The notes beneath the pieces are model-generated. The model did not search any database. It was given only the letters and a program-made list of their open reading frames with translations, and was not told the DNA's origin. A stretch of DNA of 5,067 nt, taken from assembly GCA_001790315.1 (NCBI GenBank), contig MGCE01000059.1:1-5067 (forward strand). The letters run 5' to 3'. The position numbers were made by a program, and so were the translations under genes. The stretch is from Candidatus Rokubacteria bacterium RIFCSPLOWO2_02_FULL_72_37 (GTDB lineage Bacteria > Methylomirabilota > Methylomirabilia > Rokubacteriales > CSP1-6). Shown here piece by piece: positions 1 through 5,067 of the stretch. Numbering within the stretch: the first letter of the stretch is position 1; every line of letters begins with the position of its first letter.

Positions 1-81
1 CTCCACGGCCGCGCAGCCGCCGAGCACGAGCGTCGCGGCGAGGGCGAGCGCACACCTGCGCGCGGGCGAGCGGGCCGGCAT
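1..81 (-). CDS. Putative lipoprotein, N-terminal fragment (27 codons, runs off the left edge)
   Basis: An ATG at 81 opens a frame that stays open to the window edge. The 27 visible residues look like a type II (lipoprotein) signal peptide: a basic n-region with Arg at 4, 8 and 9, a hydrophobic stretch at about 10-20 (CALALAATLVL), and a lipobox L20-G21-G22-C23, followed by AAVE. If real, Cys23 would be lipidated after signal peptidase II cleavage and the mature protein anchored in a membrane on the outer side of the cytoplasmic membrane. The residue after Cys is Ala, so there is no Asp+2 inner-membrane retention signal of the E. coli kind. The ATG lies one base past the purH stop (TAG-G-ATG) and has no clear Shine-Dalgarno sequence, so translation probably depends on coupling to purH. 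Gly at lipobox position -2 is acceptable but not the commonest residue. The function cannot be told because the mature domain lies outside the window. Confidence 0.6.
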   Translation of the reverse strand, partial: MPARSPARRCALALAATLVLGGCAAVE

Positions 82-82
82 C

Positions 83-1666
83 CTAGTGGCGGAAGTGCCG
101 GATCCCGGTGACGACCATCGCCATGTCGTGCTCGTCGGCGGCCTTGATCACCTCCTCGTCGCGAAGCGAGCCGCCGGGGTGGATCACCGCGGTGGCCCCG
201 GCCTCGGCGACGACGTCGAGCCCGTCCCGGAACGGGAAGAAGGCGTCCGAGGCGCACACGGTGCCGCGGGTCTCGAGCCCCACCTCGCGCGCGCGCATGA
301 CGGCGATCCGCGCCGAGTCCACGCGGTTCATCTGGCCGGCGCCGACGCCGATCACCTGGTCCCGCGTCGTGAGCACGATCGCGTTGGACTTCGCGTGCTT
401 GGCCACGCGCCAGGCGAAGCGCAGCGCCTCGCGCTCGGCCGGCGTCGGCGCTCGCCGCGAGACGGTCTTGAGCGCGGCGGGGTCCAGATCGGCGAGGTCG
501 GCCGACTGGACGAGCAGCCCGCCGAGGACGCTCCGGTACTCGGCCAGGCGCGCCGGCAGCGCCGCGCGGTCGCACGGCACCTCGAAGACCCGGCACTTCT
601 TCTTGGTGCGCCGGAGCTCCTCGAGCGCGTCGGGAGCGTACGCGGGCGCGAACAGGATCTCGACGAAGATACCGGCGAGCGCCGCGACCACCTCGTGGTC
701 GAGTGGCCGGTTCACGCCGACGATCCCGCCATACATGGACATTGGGTCGCAGGCCTTCGCCCTGGCCATCGCTGCGCCGACGGTCGGGCCGAGCGCGACG
801 CCGCACGGGTTGGTGTGCTTGACGACCACCGCGGCGGGCGTCTCCAACTCGAGCAGGAGCCCGAGCGCGGCCGAGAAGTCGAGCAGGTTGTTGTAGCCGA
901 GCTCCGGGCCGTGGAGCTGCCGCATCGCCGCGAGGCCGATGGCGGGGCCACCCGGCGTGCGGTAGAACGCGGCCGCCTGGTGCGGGTTCTCGCCGTAGCG
1001 CAGCGTGAGCGCCCGCTCGGCCTCCAGCCGGAGCGGATGCGGGAACTCGTCCGGCGCCGCCGGCGCCGCCGGCACGGCCGCGGGCGAGCGCAGCCACGCC
1101 GCGATCGCCGCGTCGTACTGGGCGGTCCGCCGGAACGCCTCCTGGGCGAGACGCGCGCGGGTGGCATCGCTGAGCGCCCCGCCGCCCGCCCGGAGCTCGG
1201 CGAGGACGCCCGCGTACTGCGACGGGTCGGTCACCACCGCGACCGCGGCGTGGTTCTTGGCGGCCGCGCGGATCATCGTCGGGCCGCCCACGTCGATCTG
1301 CTCGATCGCCGCCGCGGGCGTCACGCCGGGCGTGGCGACCGTCGCCTCGAACGGGTACAGCGCGACGACGACGAGGTCGATCGGGGGGATCCCGTGCTGC
1401 GCGAGGGCCTCGAGGTGCGCGGGCACGTCCCGGCGCGCCAGGATGCCGCCGTGGATCTTCGGGTGAAGCGTCTTCACGCGGCCGTCCAGCATCTCCGGGA
1501 AGCCAGTCACCTCCGCGACGTCACGAACGGGCACGCCGGACCCGCGCAGGAGACGGGCCGTGCCGCCCGTCGACAGGATCTCGACGCCGAGCGCGGCGAG
1601 GCCGCGCGCGAGGTCCACCACCCCGGTCTTGTCGTGAACGCTGACGAGCGCGCGGCGGATCTTCAT
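83..1666 (-). CDS. purH: Bifunctional AICAR transformylase / IMP cyclohydrolase
   Basis: Catalyses the last two cytoplasmic steps to IMP: formylation of AICAR with 10-formyl-tetrahydrofolate, then ring closure of FAICAR. The protein is 527 aa, a normal length for the family. The N-terminal MGS-like cyclohydrolase domain shows STGGTA (32-37), GRVKTLHPKIHGG (62-74), Y104 in ALYPFE, and D125 and K137 in IDVGGPTMIRAAAKNH; K65, Y104, D125 and K137 match the cyclohydrolase active-site residues known from human ATIC. A Pro/Ala linker (about 194-206) leads to the transformylase part, with RYGENPHQ (223-230), LGYNNLLD (256-263), the catalytic Lys-His pair K283-H284 in KHTNPCGVA, HAKSNAIV (424-431), GAGQMNRVDS (442-451) and the usual C-terminal SDAFFPFRDGLD and RHFRH. 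ATG at 1666 is chosen because MKIRRALVSVHDKTG is the standard N-terminus; it overlaps the purN stop as ATGA. The Shine-Dalgarno match is weak, which suggests coupling to purN. The metal- or loop-region motif usually near DPxSAFGGI reads DPMSMYGGIVG here. Confidence 0.98.
   Translation of the reverse strand: MKIRRALVSVHDKTGVVDLARGLAALGVEILSTGGTARLLRGSGVPVRDVAEVTGFPEMLDGRVKTLHPKIHGGILARRDVPAHLEALAQHGIPPIDLVVVALYPFEATVATPGVTPAAAIEQIDVGGPTMIRAAAKNHAAVAVVTDPSQYAGVLAELRAGGGALSDATRARLAQEAFRRTAQYDAAIAAWLRSPAAVPAAPAAPDEFPHPLRLEAERALTLRYGENPHQAAAFYRTPGGPAIGLAAMRQLHGPELGYNNLLDFSAALGLLLELETPAAVVVKHTNPCGVALGPTVGAAMARAKACDPMSMYGGIVGVNRPLDHEVVAALAGIFVEILFAPAYAPDALEELRRTKKKCRVFEVPCDRAALPARLAEYRSVLGGLLVQSADLADLDPAALKTVSRRAPTPAEREALRFAWRVAKHAKSNAIVLTTRDQVIGVGAGQMNRVDSARIAVMRAREVGLETRGTVCASDAFFPFRDGLDVVAEAGATAVIHPGGSLRDEEVIKAADEHDMAMVVTGIRHFRH
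1051..1073. repeat. 9-bp GC-rich tandem repeat (about 2.6 copies) in the PurH linker
   Basis: The unit cggcgccgc is repeated head to tail from 1052 with a partial third copy. It lies inside purH and encodes residues 199-205, read as P-A-A-P-A-A-P, in the Pro/Ala-rich linker between the two catalytic domains. A repeat in a flexible linker can vary in copy number by slippage without breaking the frame, since the unit is three codons long. It is also palindromic in part, as expected of GCC/GGC repeats, and I assign it no regulatory role. Confidence 0.7.
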
Positions 1667-2286
1667 CGCACGAGCACTCTGCGGCCGGTGATCGTCAGGC
1701 GACCCTCCGCGAACAGGCGGATCGCCTCGGGATAGAGCCGGTGCTCTTCGACCAGGATGCGCGCGGACAAGGAGTCCTCCGTGTCGTCCGGGTGGACGGG
1801 CACGCTCGCCTGCAGGACGATCGGCCCGGTGTCGACGCCTTCGTCGACGAAGTGCACGGTCGCGCCCGCGACCTTGACGCCGTACTCGAGCGCCTGGCGC
1901 TGGGCCGCGAGCCCCGGGAACGCCGGGAGCAGCGCGGGGTGGATGTTCAGCACACGGCCGGCCCACGCGCGTACGAACGCGGGGCCGAGGATCCGCATGA
2001 ACCCCGCGAGGCACACGAGCCCGACGCCGCGCGCCGCGAGCACGCCCGTGAGCGCCGCATCGTACGCCGCGCGCTCGCCGAAGTCCTTCGGGTTCAGCCA
2101 GACGACGGGCACGGCGTGCGCCCGCGCGCGATCGAGCGCCTGGGCGCGCTCGCGGTCGGACACCACGATCGCCACGCGCGCCGGGAAGCCGGGCGCCGCG
2201 CTCGCGTCGAGGATCGCCTGGAGGTTCGAGCCCCGTCCCGACGCCAGGACACCGAGGCGCAGCGCTGCGTCCGCGGGCCGCGTCAC
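1663..2286 (-). CDS. purN: Phosphoribosylglycinamide formyltransferase (folate-dependent GAR transformylase)
   Basis: Transfers a formyl group from 10-formyl-tetrahydrofolate to GAR to make FGAR, the third step of IMP synthesis, in the cytoplasm. The 207-aa product has the usual length (about 190-215). It starts the Rossmann-type formyltransferase fold with LGVLASGRGSNLQAI (11-25), whose SGRGSNLQ loop binds the GAR phosphate. The catalytic triad is visible: N114 and H116 in NIHPALLPAFPG, and D152 in VDEGVDTGPIVLQ (E. coli N106, H108, D144). Further family marks are VSDRERAQAL (42-51), LAGFMRIL (93-100) and QALEYGVKVAGATVHFVDEG (131-150). The start is GTG at 2286, which overlaps the purM TGA as GTGA. 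It is preferred over upstream codons in the same frame because it gives a short lead into the first beta strand and a GGAG lies 8 nt upstream. A longer reading back to 2499 would add 71 Arg/Gly-rich residues that are only purM read out of frame. The TGA stop overlaps the purH ATG. Confidence 0.97.
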   Translation of the reverse strand: MTRPADAALRLGVLASGRGSNLQAILDASAAPGFPARVAIVVSDRERAQALDRARAHAVPVVWLNPKDFGERAAYDAALTGVLAARGVGLVCLAGFMRILGPAFVRAWAGRVLNIHPALLPAFPGLAAQRQALEYGVKVAGATVHFVDEGVDTGPIVLQASVPVHPDDTEDSLSARILVEEHRLYPEAIRLFAEGRLTITGRRVLVR

Positions 2287-3317
2287 GCGACGAGCTCCAC
2301 ACCGCGCTCGCCGGCAACGACTTCGCCCAGCCGGAGCACGGTCTCCCCGGCCCCGGCCAGGAGCGCGGCGGCGCGGTCCGCGGCGGCCTCGGGCACGACG
2401 ACGACGTAGCCGACGCCCATGTTGAACGTGCGAAACATCTCGGCCTCCTCGACCCGTCCCGCGTCGCGCAGCGCCTCGAACACGCCCGGCACGCGCCACG
2501 CCGAGCGCCGGATGCGGGCGCGGCAGCCCGCGGGCAGCACGCGCGGCACGTTGCCCGGCAGGCCGCCGCCGGTGACGTGCGCCATCGCGTGCACCTCCAC
2601 CCCCTCGGCGAGCAGCGCCTGCACGGCGCGGACGTAGATCCGGGTCGGCTCGAGCAGCACGTCGGCCACCGTACGCCCGGTGCCCGGGAGCTGGTCGCCG
2701 ACGCCGAGCCCGAGCACGTCGAAGACGATGCGCCGCGCGAGCGTGTAGCCGTTCGAGTGGAGGCCCGACGCGGCGAGACCGAGGACGGCGTCGCCCGGGC
2801 GGACCGCGGCGCCGTCCACGATCCGCGTACGCTCGACGACGCCGACGGCGAAGCCCGCGAGATCGTACTCGCCGGGCGCGTAGAGGTCGGGCAGCTCGGC
2901 CGTCTCGCCGCCCACGAGCGCGCAGCCCGCCCGGCGGCAGCCCTCGGCGACGCCGCGCACGATGGCCTCCACCCGCTCCGGGTCGAGCTTGCCGATGCCG
3001 ATGTAATCGAGGAAGTAGAGGGGCTCGGCGCCGTGGACGAGCACGTCGTTGACGCCCATGGCGACCAGGTCGATGCCCACGGTGTCGTGGCGTCCGGCGA
3101 GGAACGCCACCTTGAGCTTCGTGCCCACGCCGTCGCTCGAGGAGACCAGGACCGGCTCGCGGAACCGACCCGGGACCGCCACGAAGCTCGCGAACGCCCC
3201 GACGCGGCCCAGGACCTCCGGGCGGGCCGTCGCCGCGGCGAGCGGCGCGATGCGGCGCACGGCGTCGTCACCGGCGTCGATGTCGACCCCGGCGTCGCGG
3301 TAGGTCAGCGGCTCCAT
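2283..3317 (-). CDS. purM: Phosphoribosylformylglycinamidine cyclo-ligase (AIR synthetase)
   Basis: Uses ATP to close FGAM to 5-aminoimidazole ribonucleotide (AIR), the fifth step of IMP synthesis. At 344 aa it matches the normal length (about 340-355). The N-terminus MEPLTYRDAGVDIDAGDDAV is the family hallmark and fixes the ATG at 3317. Other motifs are the nucleotide-binding DGVGTKLKVA (62-71), the segment D83 to D91 (GIDLVAMGVND), DYIGIGKL (104-111, more often DYxATGKL), ALVGGETAELP (133-143, usually ending AEMP), GLHSNGYTLAR (185-195), HVTGGGLPGNVPRVLP (247-262) and MFRTFNMGVG (294-303). PurM shares the PurM/PurL ATP-binding superfamily fold with the product of the purL gene upstream. It follows purF by a 10-bp gap that lacks a good Shine-Dalgarno sequence, so it may rely on ribosomes finishing purF. 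Its TGA stop overlaps the purN GTG. An upstream ATG at 3428 in this frame lies inside purF and would add an unrelated Arg/Ser-rich tail. Confidence 0.98.
   Translation of the reverse strand: MEPLTYRDAGVDIDAGDDAVRRIAPLAAATARPEVLGRVGAFASFVAVPGRFREPVLVSSSDGVGTKLKVAFLAGRHDTVGIDLVAMGVNDVLVHGAEPLYFLDYIGIGKLDPERVEAIVRGVAEGCRRAGCALVGGETAELPDLYAPGEYDLAGFAVGVVERTRIVDGAAVRPGDAVLGLAASGLHSNGYTLARRIVFDVLGLGVGDQLPGTGRTVADVLLEPTRIYVRAVQALLAEGVEVHAMAHVTGGGLPGNVPRVLPAGCRARIRRSAWRVPGVFEALRDAGRVEEAEMFRTFNMGVGYVVVVPEAAADRAAALLAGAGETVLRLGEVVAGERGVELVA
2295..2298 (-). promoter_or_regulatory. Ribosome binding site of purN (GGAG)
   Basis: On the minus strand GGAG lies 8 nt before the GTG start of purN, within the last codons of purM. 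It supports the GTG at 2286 over any in-frame upstream codon. Four matching bases are weak evidence in GC-rich coding DNA, but the position is right. Confidence 0.45.
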
Positions 3318-3327
3318 CCGGGCGTCG

Positions 3328-4740
3328 CTAGCCGTCGAACAGCCGGAGCTGGGGCGTCGCGTCCGGCTCGATACCCACCCGGTAGCCCCCCGTGAAGCAC
3401 GCGTTGCAGAAGTGCGCGGGGTCTCCACCGGTCGCCTTGAGCATGCCGTCGAGCGAGAGATAGCCGAGCGAGTCGGCGGCGAGGTAGCGACAGATCTCGT
3501 GGACCGTATGGCTCGAGGCGATCAGCTCCTTCCGCGTCGGCGTGTCGATCCCGTAGTAGCAGGGCCACTGGATCGGCGGGGACGAGAGCCGCATGTGGAC
3601 CTCGCGCGCGCCCGCGCTCCGGATCATCTTGACGATCTTGCGGCTCGTGGTGCCGCGGACGATCGAGTCGTCCACGACCACGACGCGGCGCCCCTCGAGC
3701 ATGTCGCGCACCGGGTTGAGCTTGATCTTGACGCCGAAGTGCCGGATCCCCTGCTTGGGCTCGATGAACGTCCGCCCCACGTAGTGGTTCCGGATCAGCC
3801 CGAGCTCGTACGGCGTGCCCGACTCCTCGGAGTAGCCGAGCGCGGCGCTCGTCCCCGAGTCCGGCACGGGGATCACGACGTCGGCCGCCACCGGGTACTC
3901 CCGCGCGAGCTGGCGGCCCATCGCCTTGCGCACCGTGTGGACGTTGCGCCCCCACAGGATCGAATCCGGCCGGGCGAAGTAGACGTACTCGAAGACGCAG
4001 TGCAGGCGCTCGGCCGGCGGGAACGGGCGCACCGATCGGAGGCCGGCGTCGGAGATCACCACGAGCTCGCCCGGCTCGACGTCGCGCTCGAACGAAGCCT
4101 CCATGAGGTCGAGCGCGCAGGTCTCGGACGCGACGATGTGAGCGTCGCGAAGCCGCCCGAGCGTCAGCGGGCGGAACCCGTACGGGTCGCGGATCGCGTA
4201 GAGGGCGTCGAGCGTGAGGATCAGGAGCGAGTAGGCGCCGGTGACCTGCGCGAGCGCGTGGGTGATCTGCTCCTCGAGCGAGCCGGCGGGGGCGCGGGCC
4301 AGCAGGTGCAGGATCACCTCGGTGTCGGAGCTCGACTGGAAGATCGCCCCGTCCCGCTCCATCTTGCGACGGAGCGCGTCGGCGTTCGTCAGGTTGCCGT
4401 TGTGCGCGATCGCGATGGGGCCGCGGGCCGTCGTCGCCATGATCGGCTGGGCGTTCTTGAGGTTGGAGCTGCCCGCGGTCGAGTAGCGCACGTGCCCGAT
4501 CGCCCGGTGACCGGGCAACCGCCGGAGGCGGTCACGGCCGAAGACGTCGGCCACCCACCCCATCGCCTTCTCGGTGTGGACCGTCACACCGTCGGAGGCG
4601 GCGATGCCCGCGGATTCCTGCCCGCGGTGCTGGAGCGCGTAGAGGCCGAGGTAGGTGACGTTGCCGGCCTCGGGGTGGTTCCAGACCCCGAACAGCCCGC
4701 ACTCGTCGTGGAACCTGTCGTCACGCCATGTGGCGCTCAA
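3328..4740 (-). CDS. purF: Amidophosphoribosyltransferase (glutamine PRPP amidotransferase), Fe-S cluster type
   Basis: Commits PRPP to purine synthesis: it hydrolyses glutamine and uses the ammonia to turn PRPP into 5-phosphoribosylamine. The protein is 470 aa. An N-terminal Ntn-hydrolase glutaminase domain begins after a 13-residue propeptide, with nucleophile Cys14 in DECGLFGV, which should become the mature N-terminus. It continues with LQHRGQESAG (36-45), GHVRYSTAG (82-90), HNGNLTN (113-119) and SSSDTEV (136-142). The C-terminal phosphoribosyltransferase domain has PVPDSGTSAALGY (291-303), RNHYVGRTFI (317-326) and the PRPP loop VVVVDDSIVRGTT (353-365). C248, C394, C445 and C448 line up with the four [4Fe-4S] ligands of the Bacillus subtilis enzyme, a group known to be made as a propeptide form; purine nucleotide feedback inhibition is a family trait. 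The start is TTG at 4740, with GGAGG 7 nt upstream and no in-frame ATG before Cys14. It overlaps the end of purL by 20 bp. Confidence 0.98.
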   Translation of the reverse strand: MSATWRDDRFHDECGLFGVWNHPEAGNVTYLGLYALQHRGQESAGIAASDGVTVHTEKAMGWVADVFGRDRLRRLPGHRAIGHVRYSTAGSSNLKNAQPIMATTARGPIAIAHNGNLTNADALRRKMERDGAIFQSSSDTEVILHLLARAPAGSLEEQITHALAQVTGAYSLLILTLDALYAIRDPYGFRPLTLGRLRDAHIVASETCALDLMEASFERDVEPGELVVISDAGLRSVRPFPPAERLHCVFEYVYFARPDSILWGRNVHTVRKAMGRQLAREYPVAADVVIPVPDSGTSAALGYSEESGTPYELGLIRNHYVGRTFIEPKQGIRHFGVKIKLNPVRDMLEGRRVVVVDDSIVRGTTSRKIVKMIRSAGAREVHMRLSSPPIQWPCYYGIDTPTRKELIASSHTVHEICRYLAADSLGYLSLDGMLKATGGDPAHFCNACFTGGYRVGIEPDATPQLRLFDG

Positions 4741-5067
4741 ACCCGTTCCTCCATGCGTGCTCGATCCGCACCACCGGTACCTCGACGAGCGTCACGCCGC
4801 CCGCGGCGATGCAGAGCCGGTCGCCTCCGGTCTCACCGACCCATCGCCACGGGATCGCCGACTCCCGCATCAACCCCTCGAACTCGGCCGCGTGGGCCGG
4901 CTCCACCGCCACGACGACGCGCGAAGGGCCCTCGCCAAACAGCGTCAGGTCGGGCCGCGCGGTGCCCGGGACCGTCACCGTACACCCGAGCGGTTCACGC
5001 CCGGTCGCGCACGCCTCGGCGAGCGCCACGGCCAGACCGCCCTCCGAGCAATCGTGCGCGCCGCTCA
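4721..5067 (-). CDS. purL: Phosphoribosylformylglycinamidine synthase, small PurL subunit (C-terminal 114 residues)
   Basis: Only the 3' end is present; the gene enters from the right edge. The enzyme converts FGAR to FGAM with ATP and ammonia from glutamine, the fourth step of IMP synthesis. The visible part opens with SGAHDCSEGGLAVALAEAC, the HDxSxGGLAVALAE motif of the C-terminal AIR-synthase-like domain. It continues with LTLFGEGPSRVVVAV (the LFGE-SR-VVV motif) and a final beta-rich segment ending AWRNGFERHMA. The protein stops here with no glutaminase domain, unlike the large single-chain PurL of gammaproteobacteria, so it is the small type (about 700-770 aa in full) that works in a complex with PurQ and PurS. 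Those two are therefore expected upstream or elsewhere in the genome. Its TGA lies 20 bp inside purF, and the purF ribosome binding site is in its coding sequence. The GTG at 5029 is an internal valine, not the start. Confidence 0.96.
   Translation of the reverse strand, partial: SGAHDCSEGGLAVALAEACATGREPLGCTVTVPGTARPDLTLFGEGPSRVVVAVEPAHAAEFEGLMRESAIPWRWVGETGGDRLCIAAGGVTLVEVPVVRIEHAWRNGFERHMA
4746..4752 (-). promoter_or_regulatory. Ribosome binding site of purF (GGAGGAA) inside purL
   Basis: On the minus strand GGAGGAA lies just upstream of the purF TTG, with 7 nt between the GGAGG core and the start codon. It is the strongest Shine-Dalgarno match at any gene junction in the window and decides the TTG start. 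The same bases encode Trp-Arg-Asn near the end of PurL, so the two genes share this stretch in different frames. Confidence 0.8.

Noticed and set aside
86..1735. A 549-codon open frame on the plus strand, opposite purH
   Set aside because: It is antisense to a clearly conserved purH, is dominated by Arg, Gly, Ala, Asp and His as expected of GC-rich DNA read in the wrong frame, and shows no recognisable motif. Long shadow frames are normal at this GC content.
1667..3271. Upstream extension of the purH frame through purN and purM, which would make a 1062-residue fusion
   Set aside because: The upstream part is Arg/Ser/Ala-rich nonsense lying over two well-conserved genes in other frames. PurH begins cleanly at MKIRRALVSVHDKTG.
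3318..3327. The purF-purM gap as a possible site of a promoter or terminator
   Set aside because: Only 10 bases are available, with no hairpin, T-run or -10/-35-like sequence.
2577..3395. A 272-codon plus-strand open frame opposite purM
   Set aside because: It has the composition of an antisense shadow (Arg, His, Asp, Ala, Glu), no family motif, and lies wholly opposite conserved coding sequence.
3305..3955. A 216-codon minus-strand frame overlapping the end of purF
   Set aside because: It reads purF in another frame. The protein is Arg/Gly/Ala/Pro-rich, and purF itself has all the conserved motifs across this stretch.
4502..4532. Two adjacent short inverted repeats (7-bp stem at 4502-4516, 6-bp or slightly longer stem at 4518-4532) that could form hairpins
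   Set aside because: They lie inside conserved purF codons (about residues 70-80), have no U-tract and no operator-like placement. Short GC palindromes are expected by chance at this base composition.

Overview
The window is one tightly packed minus-strand operon for de novo purine (IMP) synthesis from a high-GC bacterium. GC is roughly 70% or a little more, judged by counting a few lines. In transcription order, right to left, the genes are: the 3' end of purL (4721-5067, cut by the window edge), purF (3328-4740), purM (2283-3317), purN (1663-2286), purH (83-1666), and the first 27 codons of a putative lipoprotein gene (1-81, cut by the other edge).

Almost no sequence is non-coding: 10 bases between purF and purM (3318-3327) and 1 base between purH and the lipoprotein gene (82). 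The other junctions overlap: purL/purF by 20 bp, purM/purN by a GTGA overlap and purN/purH by an ATGA overlap. I see no internal promoter or terminator and no RNA gene, mobile element or CRISPR array. The whole set is probably one polycistronic transcript with translational coupling, and its promoter lies beyond the right edge.

The products cover most of the pathway from PRPP to IMP. PurF makes phosphoribosylamine, PurN formylates GAR, PurL makes FGAM, PurM closes the ring to AIR, and PurH does the last two steps to IMP. PurD, PurE/PurK, PurC and PurB are not here and must be encoded elsewhere. PurL ends without a glutaminase domain, so it is the small type that needs separate PurQ and PurS. 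PurF keeps the cysteine propeptide/nucleophile and the four cysteines of the Bacillus-type iron-sulfur enzyme.

The taxon is uncertain. High GC, GTG and TTG starts, small PurL, Fe-S type PurF and a lipoprotein signal fit a soil or sediment bacterium such as Rokubacteria/Methylomirabilota or a deltaproteobacterial-type lineage, but nothing in the sequence settles it. Apart from the lipoprotein ORF joined to the end of purH, the window is ordinary housekeeping DNA, and I found no evidence of a new system.
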